Origin: Topomyia yanbarensis
Lineage: Eukaryota > Arthropoda > Insecta > Diptera > Culicidae
Direction of reading: 5' to 3'
Assembly: GCF_030247195.1 (NCBI RefSeq)
Contig: NC_080671.1
Location: 200,182,625 to 200,246,624, forward strand
Length of the DNA: 64,000 nucleotides
The notes under the pieces are model-generated. The model saw nothing but the letters and a program-made list of their open reading frames with translations. It did no database searches and had not been told where the DNA came from. Below are positions 11,301 to 21,354 of the stretch, piece after piece. The stretch's first letter is position 1. Every line of letters starts with the position of its first letter. The translations under genes were made by a program, and so were the position numbers.

Positions 11301-12781
11301 TGCTTCCTTCGTTTGTAGCGCACCCACTCCATTTTTGTACTAGCTGGTAGTTTTTCTACCAACTCTTGGATCAGCATAGGGTTTACCAAGTGGTCTTTTA
11401 GATCACTTGCTTCCAAATGATCGACGAGTTGCTGCACCGTCATACCGAAACCAATGTAGGTCGCCAAACGATCGGCCTTGGGTGGTTCCGCCTTCCGAAC
11501 TTTGACCAACAGCATATTCAATAATTGCTCGGGCCGTCCGTACAGCATCCGAAGAGATTCGATGATCTGAGGCACGGCATCTGGCCATAGCAGGCGACTT
11601 CGGACTGCTTCTAATGCTTGACCTTTCAAGCTCTCTTGCAACCGTCCAAGGTTTTCGACGTTAGAGAACCCACAAGCTTGGTTTGCTGTCTCGAAACTTG
11701 AGATAAACATCGGCCAATCTTCTGGCCGCCCGGTAAATGTAGGAAGCTTCTTGGCTAAAAACTGCCTGGCCGACAACTGGGCTCTCGTTGGGCCCCTTTC
11801 CCGGCGAGTGTCTCGCTGTGATCGTGATCGTATGGAGCACTCGCTCTCCGCTTCTGACTCCGAAACATCATCGAGATTTGAATGGCTTCCTACAGATTGT
11901 GCTGGCGTGTTTTGCTTTGTATTCAGTGTCCCCTGACGTTCAGTAGGTTCCGATTCCTTCGAATGACTTATTTGCAACGGTGGACGTTGCCCGGGTTGCT
12001 TTGGGGTCGAATGTTTGTGGTACGCTCCCCGAATATCACCCAGCTGTTTGTTACCCGGGTGATTTTCGTCATTCGTGGTTGCTTTTGCATCAAAGGCCTC
12101 TCCAGGCTTCTCTAATTCGCATATGGCTTGAATCCCTTCCGGTGAATTTGCTACCCGCCTCATTCGCAGCTGTTCTAACTTGCGAGTCAGTTCGGCTCTA
12201 ATCTGCTGTTGCTGCTTATGATGCTCTTCTTCTTCTGCAATCGCCATTTGCAGACTCTGCCTTTCGAACTCGAGTTCCATCCGCCGCTTTTCACGCTCGA
12301 TCTGCTGTCTCTTTTCAAACAGCTCTCGTTGTACTTCCAGCCGTCGCTTATATAAGACCCTTTCCACCTCCATTTGTTCTTCCTGCCTTTTACGAGATGC
12401 CTCTATCTTCTGCAGCTCTAACTCCTGGAACGATAATGTGCCTGTTTTCTCGGGTAAACTCTGCAAAACCTCATCCGGAACTGTAGCAGGATTAACGACT
12501 GGTTTATACGTTCCCCCGCTTCCTGCTTTATCGTTATCTGCGGCTGGCACAAGTTTGCCACTGTCTTCCGCATTTCCATCATTCGGCTTGCTTTTGCATT
12601 CTGGACAGCTCCAAGAAATATCACCTACCTCGCTTCCAACTTCGGCACATCCAAAGTGAAACCATCTTCGGCAACAGTCGCAGGCGACCATTTCATCCTC
12701 GGCATGATCCGGCCGGTTGCAGACCGCACAGTTGTAGCCAGTTACCTCGGTGTCGTTTAGGTTAAAAACAGCTTTATTCAT
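8396..12781 (-). CDS. BEL/Pao gag-pol polyprotein with N-terminal PHD finger
   Basis: The 1,461-residue ORF starts at an ATG only 9 nt inside the 5' LTR; upstream in frame is a TGA in the LTR. It opens with a C4HC3 PHD-type finger (C18, C21, C34, C37, H42, C45, C59, C62). A charged coiled coil follows (about 115-210), then a gag DUF1759-like region (335-520) and CCHC knuckles (C563-x2-C-x4-H-x4-C, more cysteines to 620). Next come a protease motif FLDEGSS (D670), RT with YVDD at 1085-1088 and an RNase H domain (about 1270-1400, DAS and TDSR motifs). It ends at TAA 8396-8398, with the same frame open beyond. BEL elements normally encode one polyprotein that includes integrase, so the stop is either a point mutation in this copy or a programmed stop. 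Confidence 0.95.
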   Translation of the reverse strand: MNKAVFNLNDTEVTGYNCAVCNRPDHAEDEMVACDCCRRWFHFGCAEVGSEVGDISWSCPECKSKPNDGNAEDSGKLVPAADNDKAGSGGTYKPVVNPATVPDEVLQSLPEKTGTLSFQELELQKIEASRKRQEEQMEVERVLYKRRLEVQRELFEKRQQIEREKRRMELEFERQSLQMAIAEEEEHHKQQQQIRAELTRKLEQLRMRRVANSPEGIQAICELEKPGEAFDAKATTNDENHPGNKQLGDIRGAYHKHSTPKQPGQRPPLQISHSKESEPTERQGTLNTKQNTPAQSVGSHSNLDDVSESEAESECSIRSRSQRDTRRERGPTRAQLSARQFLAKKLPTFTGRPEDWPMFISSFETANQACGFSNVENLGRLQESLKGQALEAVRSRLLWPDAVPQIIESLRMLYGRPEQLLNMLLVKVRKAEPPKADRLATYIGFGMTVQQLVDHLEASDLKDHLVNPMLIQELVEKLPASTKMEWVRYKRRKHRVTLRTLSDFLSEIVRDASEATLYCGGYSQLESNPRSGKGKLKEREEFLNAHCASETDNRREVEGKKPCKICSRSDHRIRNCPEFRKLNLAMRWEAVRKWSLCKNCLNDHGDSLCKLSFRCNVGSCSESHNPLLHPEEAYADCNVHRFQQKSVIFRTVPVTLYNGKYAINTIAFLDEGSSYTLVENVLTKLLKTKGVVQPLRVTWTAGVSRVEKDSQRLNLSISARGSTQRFQIQDAHTVEELKLPKQTLDLKEVANQYVHLRDLPVPDSKHSVPRILIGLKDLHLYTPLETRVGRPDEPIAVKSKLGWTVYGPIRSADLKEEFVGHHSCGGVSNQELHDLLKEHYALEEAGVTAALLPESSEDRRAREILDSTTVRIGDRFETGLLWKVDEPSFPDSYAMALRRMKGLEKRLLKDEILYNRVRSTIADYLTKGYAHKATFQELHEHPASKVWYLPLNIVINPRKPEKLRLVWDAAAAVGGVSLNSQLLTGPDMLTSLPSVICRFREREVGFGGDIKEMYHQLRIRKEDQQAQRFLFRNDPCARPEVYVMNVATFGSTCSPCSAQFVKNKNADEFFSQYPEASRAIVDNHYVDDYFDSTDTVGEAIKRAKDVRYIHSRGGFDIRNWVASSNDVLRALGEAKTEQQVHFHQDKHTGTERVLGIVWNPKSDELCFSTRLRDELIPFISGERWPTKRAVLSCVMSFFDPLGLLAPFTIYGKMLIQDLWRRGCEWDEQIDEESMMKWRNWIERLPEIERIRIPRYHFVKGQAPDYSTLQLHVFVDASSNAYGCVAYFRILIAGKPHCSLVMAKSKVAPLKQLTIPRLELQGAVLGSRLMNTIMETHSLPIKQRFIWTDSRTVLSWIHSDQRKYKQFVAFRIGEIHTLSKQGEWRWLPTKHNVADDVTKWHAGRRFESDTPWFQGATILNQFEETWQQQPQVVPNVLEEIRAVHLFHDVLVLKQIVDPLRFS

Positions 12782-12790
12782 TTTTAAGTT

Positions 12791-13409
12791 TGTTCGGATT
12801 AATCACAAACCTTTTTTATAGCAGCCGTATTCGCGCAGCTTAAAACTGTAATTATTATTCTTGTTATATCTATTTATAGTGGTATACAAATGAATTCAGC
12901 TTACATGAATAGTTTCTCTCCAAATTAATCCTGATGTCTCAACCTTCCTCGACTTACGACACCGACTCCTATGTTCAAATCAGTAATATAAGTTAACAGC
13001 TTAATTTTCCTGTTTTGTTTACTTTTTTACTCACAGATAACGGGCTCAATCTACACCAATCCTACGGTATTTCCTTTCAGGCACTGACGAATTACACGCG
13101 GCTGAATGTAATTCACCTGTAGGGCCTAATTTGCCGCGATAGTTAGATAGATCTTCAATTACATTCGAATTGTTTACTTACAATGTAACTTTAATGCACT
13201 GCCAATAAACTGTTTCAATCCACTGAAATTATTAGTAATTTTCACTTGCAAATAACTTTAATCCTCTCGACTCACTTTTTCTTGTTTACCTTTTTTCTTC
13301 CTTCTCTATGCTACCCTTTGACAGCTATGTTTTTGTCCAGCGATCGACTAAGCGTTGGCCCAAGGTAGTGCTACGACAGGTATGCCCAATATGCCCTGCG
13401 GTGCTTACA
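12791..13409 (-). repeat. 5' LTR of the BEL/Pao element
   Basis: 619 bp, the transcription-start LTR for the minus-strand element. It differs from the 3' LTR at three transitions. A TATAAAA-like string lies about 30 bp from its inner end; its role is unknown. Confidence 0.95.
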
Positions 13410-13470
13410 CCGAGAAATAGTTTTCCGGGAGTGGTATTCCGGGGAATGGTACTCCGGGAAATGAAGTACA
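13410..13470. repeat. Remainder of the right TTCCGGGAA array beyond the BEL insertion
   Basis: Three further units (TTTTCCGGGAG, ATTCCGGGGAA, ACTCCGGGAAA) continue the 16-17 bp pattern broken at 6206. This shows the BEL element inserted inside a pre-existing array. Confidence 0.8.
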
Positions 13471-13504
13471 ACCAGTTTTAACTATTATATTACATAATCT
13501 CCAG

Positions 13505-13529
13505 TTTCAGCATAACAGTCCCATTTGCA
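13505..13529 (+). repeat. Left terminal inverted repeat of the 2.74-kb element
   Basis: 25 bp, one mismatch to the reverse complement of 16221-16245. A subterminal core copy lies at 13752-13765. Confidence 0.85.
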
Positions 13530-13879
13530 AAATCATTAAACCAAGCAAAACGCATTTGAAATTATTCACTGTTTTCGTTTGACTCTTCTTGAATCAGCAG
13601 AAATCCATAGATTTTTTCAACGCATTCTATGCACCTAGCACTAAACTCTTATAACGTATATAAAAGAGTTAAAAAAACACACGTATATTTAATGAAAAAT
13701 GAGTGTGAGACTCTTATACTGCAATTCATTAGCATAGTCTGCTGATTATACGCATAACAGTCTCATTGTCTATGTGCTATGGCTTCGGAAACGTCATAAT
13801 AGAGTGCATTGTTTACACATTTTAACAGTACGCACCATAACTTCTTTTGAATTTTTTTGTGGTATATATTGAATACACT

Positions 13880-15827
13880 ATGTCAGCACTAGATTTGTTA
13901 CAGTTGTATGGCAGTGAGCTAAGTTCGGATGAAGATTTTCTTGGTTTTAATTCAGTCGATGGAGTATGTGAACGTTTCACACAAAATCGGAATCAATTAC
14001 AATTTTCATCTAATCATCAACATATCGAACCATCTTCTGATTCAGAGGATCCGGTTGACTCCGATGGAAGTTTCTTCGGGGGAAAAATAACCTCGAAAGA
14101 ATTAAAAAGAAACTCAATGCAAAAAACGCCGAGCAGCCCATCACGTAAAGCTACTTAATTGCGATTGCCGGAAAATGTGCTGGGAAAACGTGTCGAAAGA
14201 GGATCGAAAGAGTGATTGCCCACAAAATATTCTGGAAACAAGTCGCCTCGGGTCAGAGCGCGATTATTCGCGAAAGAGTCCAGCGTATTCCTGTTACAAG
14301 GCGAACAAGGAACCGGTATGTTGTTGATAATCCCGCTAAAAAGTATCATTACGTTTTCAATATACAAATGTCGAATGGCGAAAACGTGGCTGCCTGCCGA
14401 AAGTTTTTTCTAAACACACTCGGATATTCGGAAGATTGCGGGTAAATTATAGATAATGCTTAAACTACTATTAACTTGAATTTACATTTAAAGCTTCTTT
14501 CTATTTGAACTCATGATTTACAGCAATGTCATTTTTCGATATTTGATTTATGATGGAGACAGCGCAGTGAGAAAATCGAAACGTGGGAAGTATAGACGAA
14601 GTTCTACGAAGAGAGCCCATATTCAAACATATCGCACTACCGACGTGAACATGCCCCAAATCGACTTTATTTGCTATCGGTTCTCGCTGAAAAATCCATG
14701 CATCAGAGTTTTCAGGACACGCATGATTTTGAAGTGAGTTACATGACATATTCTCGGCAAATAAAAGCAATGAACATTTCGTTTGTGAAACTGGGGCATG
14801 AACAGTGTGAAACTTGCGTTGCGGCAACCGAACACTGTAAAGATTCTGGTCATCCAATCGAAGAATCGACACAGAACGTATCTTGTTCAACATGCTGCAA
14901 ATTTTCGCAGCATAGGCGATTTGCAAAGCTATCTCGTGCTGCTTATCAAGACGACGGCGATGAAGTCCAGCCCGGACATGTGCTGGCTGTCGTCCTTCAG
15001 AAAGTAAGAAGTGATTTAAAAATCCATACAATTTTTATCTGCGTTTATTTGTAGGTTATTCAGCTTCCCCGACTAGAAAGGCTTAAAGCGTGGTTTTTTC
15101 TCAGCGGTTGCTGGCATTCAACGAAACCTTTGCTCCTGTCGGAAAGTACACCCGAACATATCCTGTAGTGGCATGCCTTTGGGAAGAATCAGTCAGTGGA
15201 CGGTCCGCTGACGATATAACCAGTTGCTTCCATCGTGTAATAAAAAGATATGGCGATTCGATTAAAATTACGCTCTGGTTAGACAATTGTTCCGGACAGA
15301 ACAAAAACTGGAATCAATTTCTTCATCTAATTCTTCTATTGAACTCGGATTCAGTTCAAGTGAAGGGATTAGTTCTGAAGTTAGTGAATCTGGGCACACA
15401 TTCATGTCAGCCGACAGCTTTCATGCCGCAGTAGAGAAACGAATGCGAAACAATACAGGTGGTCCGATACTAACATATTCGGATTTTAAAACTGTAATAG
15501 GAGAGGCAAAGAAAAATGTTGAAGTTCTCGATATTGCACACGAACATTTTTTCCAAACAACGCTAGTTGCTTCTCAGTATACACTGAATCAACTTCATCC
15601 ACGCCCATACACCGACAAGTAGTTCTGAAAAAAGGAAGCTATCAGTTTAGTTATAGCAGCTCGGTTGATACAAACTACCACTTAAAACATTGCATTCCGT
15701 TTTCAAAAAAGCAGCTGAAAATAATAACTGGTAGCAACATTCATTTGGAAAACTTTCTCAAGTCACTGAACGCACCGCGCGGAATAGATCTGAAAGAATG
15801 CGCGGAATCCGAAAGAATGCACTACTG
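13880..15827 (+). pseudogene. Decayed gene of a DUF7869-like, putative transposase family
   Basis: Starts at ATG 13880 with an acidic N-terminus (MSALDLL). It then passes through at least three frames: C-x-C-R-x-x-C-W at 14160, then CRKFFLNTLG in the 14212-14441 frame. Two introns are plausible: 14442-14523, and 15004-15054 (GTAAGA...TTTGTAG). Downstream are HYRREHAPNRLYL (about 14651), CETC cysteines, LQKVIQLPRL across the second intron, NETFAP, LWLDNCSGQNKN (about 15275), and GHTFMSADSFHAAVEKRM after another frameshift (about 15397). These blocks are, from memory, hallmarks of an uncharacterised family multiplied in insects, which I believe is catalogued as DUF7869. The position where relatives usually have Asp before LQKV is Val here. 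With that, the frameshifts and the lack of one open frame, this copy is not functional. Confidence 0.7.
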
Positions 15828-16220
15828 AGTACAATTTTACCAGTTATTGAAGAGAGCAAAAAAACAATTCTGGAACAATCTTCCACATGTTGAAACAACA
15901 CAGAAATAATTTTTCCTTTGTTTTCTAACTATTCTATTAATTTCTTCGAAATATAATATAAAATTATGTTGCTACTATTCAATTTTACTAAATGAAATAA
16001 CGAAAAAAAAAAAATAATTACGTGAATAGCAAAAATTTTTTACATTAATTTTGTATTGATTAGCCAGTGGGACTGTTATGCCGCAATTTGTACGATGGGA
16101 CATTACGACTTGATATTTTGTTTGTGATTGGTTCTAACAAACCACTTAATTTTATTAATTTTTCTTAAATTTTAGAACAAATCTTAACCTTTAAACTAAA
16201 AAAATCGAAATCGACAATAA

Positions 16221-16245
16221 TGCAGATGGGACTGTTATGCTGAAA
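16221..16245 (-). repeat. Right terminal inverted repeat of the 2.74-kb element
   Basis: 25 bp, one mismatch to the left end. A subterminal copy TGGGACTGTTATGC lies at 16068-16081. Confidence 0.85.
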
Positions 16246-18195
16246 GCGGCAGTAATCTCGTTGAAAATACCCAACTCTACTACCATATAAAAATAACTCT
16301 AATTAATCTCCCCGAATCTTTACAAAATTCAATCACGCATTCTAGTTATTCCTAGTTTTAAGATAGTTGTAAAATTGTCCCCCATAGTTAAAAATTATTT
16401 GCTCCAACAATCTCCCTGCTAAACATGTCAAAGCATATTGCCATAAAAGCTAAATGACCGAAAATGATATTACCCCCTTGTGTATATGTATAAGATAGCT
16501 ATAAAATCTCCTTAGATTCATTTCCAAAAAATCAATATGTGATCCCCTAGTTTTAAGTAATTTAACATGTAAAACAAAACAAAAATGGCACCTTCAAGCA
16601 AACGCAAACTTGCCTTATCAAATAAACGAATTGAATTTAAAAAAGAAGAAGCCTGCTTGCTTGTTGAACACTAGTATTGTGTAGTATTCTTTTTCTATTG
16701 TTGTAATTGAAACAATAGTGAATGATCTTATAAACAGCATCGATTTTTTTATCCTTTTATGGGTAGCTAGAGCCGAGGGTGGTGGCTAGCGGGTTTCATA
16801 CATCCCATCATAACTTGATGGACGAAACTATGGTGCCGTGAACACAGAGAACGCAGATCCAAGGCTATCATTGAAATGATAAGTTCTGCGTTTGAGATGC
16901 ACTTCTTCCGGTTGCCAGACGAATACTTGTTATTATTGCTTGTGACTTTGTATGTATGAATCAATGTTGGAAATATTCTTCGCCGAACTAGTTCATTCGT
17001 TCATCATCGATGCGATATTCGTCGTGTCATTCACCCATGCCTCGAATAACGCTGCGCCGTTCGTCACACGGAAGCACAGAATCAGCGAAAATGAATAATA
17101 CAAACAAACAAAAAATCCGAATCTGATGTCTGCCGTTCGCTGCTTGTTCGCATCGTTGTTTGTTGAATTTAGCCATTCATGCAATGTTCATCTTCACGCA
17201 TCGTTCGGATCGGCACATGAATGGCTTAGGTGATAATCGCCACTAGCCATTCTTCGCTAAAGATTCTTCGTTCTTCATTCCTCCTGCATTGCGACCAAGA
17301 AAAACAAATTTCTTGTTCATTGATGGAAGGGTCAGAGCTTCATGACTGAAGTGGTGCAGAAATGCTTGCTATGTTCGGAATACGATGACTTTTGCTATAA
17401 ACAACAATTAGTAGTACATAATGATTATTTGCTGATGTTTTTTATCAGATTTGAAACGGGAAGCTGCGTAAGCAAAGCAAAACAAATCAATTACATTTGG
17501 AAATCTGCGGATGTCTCGCGGGCGAAAACCGAATCAACACAATTATGAATCTACATAGTAGACTATTGGTACTTCAAATAACTTTTTTTTCTAATGATGA
17601 AACACTGGGTGATAGTTTCCTTGAATCTACATTTAATCATTTTCTTAGGACCATTTGGCACAAATAGCAACCGTAAGACGAAATACTCTTATATAATATA
17701 ATTTCTATATCTATAGAAGTATAATCAAGCCACAAGTTTTTGACAAATCGATGCATTCCGATTTCAACCAAACTTAGCAAATATTAAACTGTTTGCCAAA
17801 ACTGAACCGGTTAGTCTTATATCCTAGTATCAATTGAGCTTTCATCGTACTTTTATAGCCACTCATAACATTTGAATTGCACTTGTAGCGTGCTATAGAA
17901 CTTCAGTTGTTGCTTGTAAACATAAAATTTTGTACCATGAAAGACTATTCTTTAGCTTAAATAGCAGCTAATATGGATTTAATTTCAGCAAAATCTAGCA
18001 TGTTTTCAATAAAGTTGTACAACAAAGCATTACAGAAAAAATGCTGTATATGTATATCTCACTTGACATGACATCAAGAAATAAAATTTGGATATATTCT
18101 ATTAAGGGGCTACACCACTGTAGAGCACGCCAAACATGTCATGAAAATCGACACAACATTAATTTAAAAAGCTAAGCAATAAAAAAAATCCTACG
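16246..18195. other. No gene recognised
   Basis: About 1.95 kb. The stretch 16770-17330 is less AT-rich and full of TTCGTT/CATTCG-like words but has no coding family match. The rest is AT-rich. No inverted ends were found. Confidence 0.4.
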
Positions 18196-18244
18196 TACGT
18201 CGCTGGAGAAATCAATTTTGAATATACTGTGAAAATTTCCAAGC
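18196..18244 (+). repeat. Dispersed repeat, copy 2
   Basis: Aligns with 5281-5329 (TACGTCGCTGGAGAAA start). The LINE begins within 100 bp downstream, so the LINE is probably 5'-truncated into this older repeat. Confidence 0.5.
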
Positions 18245-18329
18245 ATTCAAAAATCATTTGTTCGAGTTACATTTGCGGCCGGCTCAAAAAAGTGGCTTCA
18301 TAAAAAACGCGGTTAAGGTTTACAGTACA

Positions 18330-20711
18330 TATCGCCGTTCGGCGTGGTATAAAAGCCCGAGTGATCAACGATGACCGGTGGGCGAGCTCCGAGCAAGTGT
18401 GGATATCAGTGAAACTTGCCGATCGCAATCTGTTCCTGTGTGTTGTGTATTTTCCACCTGACAGAATTCGTGATTCCAGCCTGATCGATGTACATCTTTC
18501 CTCCGTTTCTTTTATCGCCTCGATCGCCGCCCCGTCTGATGATATCGTTATACTGGGCGACTTCAACTTACCTGGCTTGACGTGGTGCCAAGCAAGTAAT
18601 GGTTTTCTACGATTGGATATCGAAAAATCTGCGCTTATTAACAATGCCAGTTGTATTTTGGACAACTACAGCAGCGCAACTCTTCGGCAAATTAATAATG
18701 TCACCAACGAAAATGGACGTACATTGGACCTCTGCTTTGTAAGTGCCCGGGACTGCGCTCCGTACTGCTGCACTGCACCGACTCCTTTAGTCAAGCAGGT
18801 GCGTCATCATCCCCCACTACATCTTGTATTCGCTGGTAACTTAGGAGTGAATTTTGAAGACTATCAAGCTCTATCGTCTACGATTTTAAAAACGCTGACT
18901 ACGACAGCATCGTTAGCACGCTGTTGGATATAAACTGGGACGAAAATATTAACAATGACGACGCGAACGAAGCAGCGATGACGTTTTCTAGTATTCTTAA
19001 CTACCTTATCGACCGCCATGTACCAAAACGAACAATTAGTACCGATGAACACCCTCCCTGGCAATCAACCGTCCTAAGACGTTTAAAATCTGCCAAACGA
19101 GCTGCATTTAAAAAATTCTCGAAGCATAAGACACTTGCATTACGAAATCACTACTTTCAACTCAACCACGAATACAAACAACAAAGCAGACGCGCCTTTT
19201 TTAGACACCAGCGAAACGTCGAGCGTCAACTGAAATCCAAGCCCAAGTCGTTCTGGAAGTATGTTAACGAGCAGCGAAAGGAATCCGGTTTGCCATCTTG
19301 TATGTCGTTTAATGGAGTTTTAGGCACCGACACTAAGGAAATTTGCCAACTGTTCTCCGACAAATTTTCAAGCGTTTTTTCCAACGAGCGCTTGCCACCA
19401 CAACAAGTCGCTGCCGCCGCTAATTTAACTCCTTCTCTAGGACGAACCATCAACCGAATTTGTGTCGATAATGCTGCCATTCTTGCAGCAAATGCCAAAC
19501 TGAAAGCATCTTGTTCCCCAGGTCCAGATGGTGTTCCCTCGATTTTTGTCAAAAAGTGCATCAGCGGGCTTCTTGAACCACTTCGGCGAGTCTTCGAGCT
19601 ATCACTCACTACTGGTACATTCCCTTTCTGCTGGAAAGCAGCGCACATGTTTCCAGTTCATAAAAAAGGAAACAAATCGAACATTGACAATTATCGGGGA
19701 ATCTCGTGTTTATGTGCTGTATCAAAACTGTTCGAGCTGGTTGTGTTAGATCCTATTTTCTTTCACTGCAAACACTACATTGCAGATGACCAACACGGTT
19801 TCATGCCTAAACGATCGACAACGACATACCTGCTCTCGTTCACAACATATGTAATGGATGGATTCGCTGACGGATTGCAAACCGATGCTATTTATATGGA
19901 TCTATCTGCGGCCTTCGACAAAATCAACCATGATATCGCAATAGCGAAGCTGGACAAACTCGGCATTCATGGACAACTTCTGCGCTGGTTTCGTTCCTAC
20001 CTCGATGGAAGGCAACTCCAAATCAGCATTAAAGACTGTCTATCTGCACCATTCTTCGCTACATCCGGCATACCACAAGGAAGCCATCTCGGTCCAGTAA
20101 TATTCCTCCTCTACTTTAATGATGTCAATTTCACATTACAAGGACCCCGCCTTTCTTTCGCCGACGACATGAAAATTTTTCAACAAATACGGGATAAAAC
20201 CGATGCCGAGCTTCTTCAGAGGGATCTGGACAGCTTTAGCACGTGGTGTGATCAAAACAGAATGGTTTTAAACCCGAGCAAATGCTCAATCGTTACGTTC
20301 ACGCGGAAACGCCAACCGACTCAGTTTAACTACCATTTCTTCGGCTCGAGCATTCCAAGACACTCTCACATCAAAGATCTCGGAGTCATCATGGATTCGG
20401 CATTAACATTCAAACCACATACGTCATACATCGTGGATAAGGCATCACGACAGCTTGGGTTCATCTTCCGAATAGCGAAAAACTTCAGGGACGTATATTG
20501 TCTTAAATCGCTTTACTGCGCGTTGGTCCGCTCAACGTTAGAATATTGTTCAGCTGTTTGGAATCCGTACTACCAGAATGGGATTGACAGAATCGAGGCT
20601 GTCCAACGCAGGTTCATACGCTTCGCCCATCGTCATCTCCCATGGCGAAACAGATTTCAGCTGCCGAGCTATGAAAACCGTTGCCAGCTTATACACCTCG
20701 ATACACTCAGC
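18330..20711 (+). pseudogene. LINE endonuclease-reverse transcriptase, main part
   Basis: The endonuclease segment (18361 to about 18880) shows VVYFPPDR and IVILGDFNLPGLTW. A single frameshift near 18870-18890 moves the frame to the long open stretch that continues to 20711. RT motifs in order: GPDGVPSIF (about 19520), PVHKKG, AAFDKINH (about 19912), SGIPQGSHLGP (about 20067) and the catalytic FADDMKIF (about 20158). A thumb/C-terminal region typical of this LINE group follows (LVRSTLEYCSAVWNP, RIEAVQRRFIRFA). The frame stops making LINE sense at 20712, where a MITE begins, and resumes at 21355 in register. Confidence 0.9.
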
Positions 20712-21346
20712 CAGAGTCGAAAAATGTTTTTTTCGTTTACCAAAATCTGACGAAAATGACGAGCGAGCGATGCTACTTTCTAAACCACTAGAACATTACG
20801 AAACCGAAAATGAGACAACGGCCTACGACAAAGCATGTGGGTAAATTCAATTTCATTATTTCCTCCATACATTCGTTTTCGCTTCGAAATTGAGAACGAC
20901 ATTAGTCTCTTCGATATTCCACATAGCGCTGGCCAAACGAATAGAAACTAGTAACGATATTTATTTGTCGTTGTTCTATTTGGGAGCATTACAAGCTAGC
21001 GATGATATTGGACGACTGAAGCACTATTGGTGTGCATATTTCCTGTGTTTGCGGCGTTCTAGTTGCATTTTATGATGCACATGGCTATAATTTCATTTAA
21101 TGAAAATTAAAATAAAAATCAAAATTACTGATTTGAAATTAAAACGAGATTGAATTTTCGTATTGTCATAGGAAAACGAAAGTCACTACTTCTGCTACTC
21201 GCTTCCACAGAATCGAAATATGAAGGGGCGTTGTTTTTATTGTTTTGTTTTGTGTGAATTTAGTGACGAAGGAGGCAGCGAAAAGACGAAGGTGAATTCC
21301 GTGAATTTCATCGTTCATTGAATGGGTATGAGAATTTTAGGCCCTG
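20712..21346. mobile_element. hAT-like MITE inserted in the LINE
   Basis: A 635-bp insertion flanked by an exact 8-bp target duplication CACTCAGC (20704-20711 and 21347-21354). Removing it joins the LINE frame without a gap. The ends are imperfect inverted repeats starting CAG: left CAGAGTCGAAAAATG, right (inverted) CAGGGCCTAAAATTC. An 8-bp duplication with CAG-type ends is characteristic of the hAT superfamily. No coding potential inside. A look-alike end occurs at 52312-52331. Confidence 0.85.
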
Positions 21347-21354
21347 CACTCAGC

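Larger units (their letters stand above)
6202..13414 (-). mobile_element. BEL/Pao LTR retrotransposon, recent insertion
   Basis: The element is complete from LTR to LTR on the minus strand. It has two 619-bp LTRs (6207-6825 and 12791-13409) that begin TG and end CA, flanked by a perfect 5-bp target duplication CCGAG (6202-6206 and 13410-13414). The LTRs differ at only three positions, all transitions, by direct comparison, so insertion was recent. The internal region codes in one frame for gag, protease, RT, RNase H and integrase in BEL/Pao order. A single in-frame TAA at 8396-8398 splits this frame. A purine-rich, G-rich tract precedes the 3' LTR at about 6826-6838 and fits a polypurine tract. 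No TGG-type primer site is obvious just inside the 5' LTR. Confidence 0.95.
13505..16245 (+). mobile_element. 2.74-kb DNA-transposon-like element with 25-bp TIRs and a DUF7869-like gene
   Basis: The left end 13505-13529 (TTTCAGCATAACAGTCCCAT then TTGCA) is the inverse of 16221-16245 with 24 of 25 bases matching. A second copy of the core GCATAACAGTCYCA lies just inside each end, in mirrored orientation (13752-13765 and 16068-16081). The body carries one gene-like region, 13880-15827, of an insect-expanded family with an RNase H-like look. I see no convincing target duplication (flanks ...CTCCAG and GCGGCAG...). No superfamily assignment is made from the sequence alone. Confidence 0.75.

Noticed and set aside
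14501..15304. Minus-strand frames opposite the DUF7869-like gene
   Set aside because: The plus strand carries all the recognisable motifs and introns.
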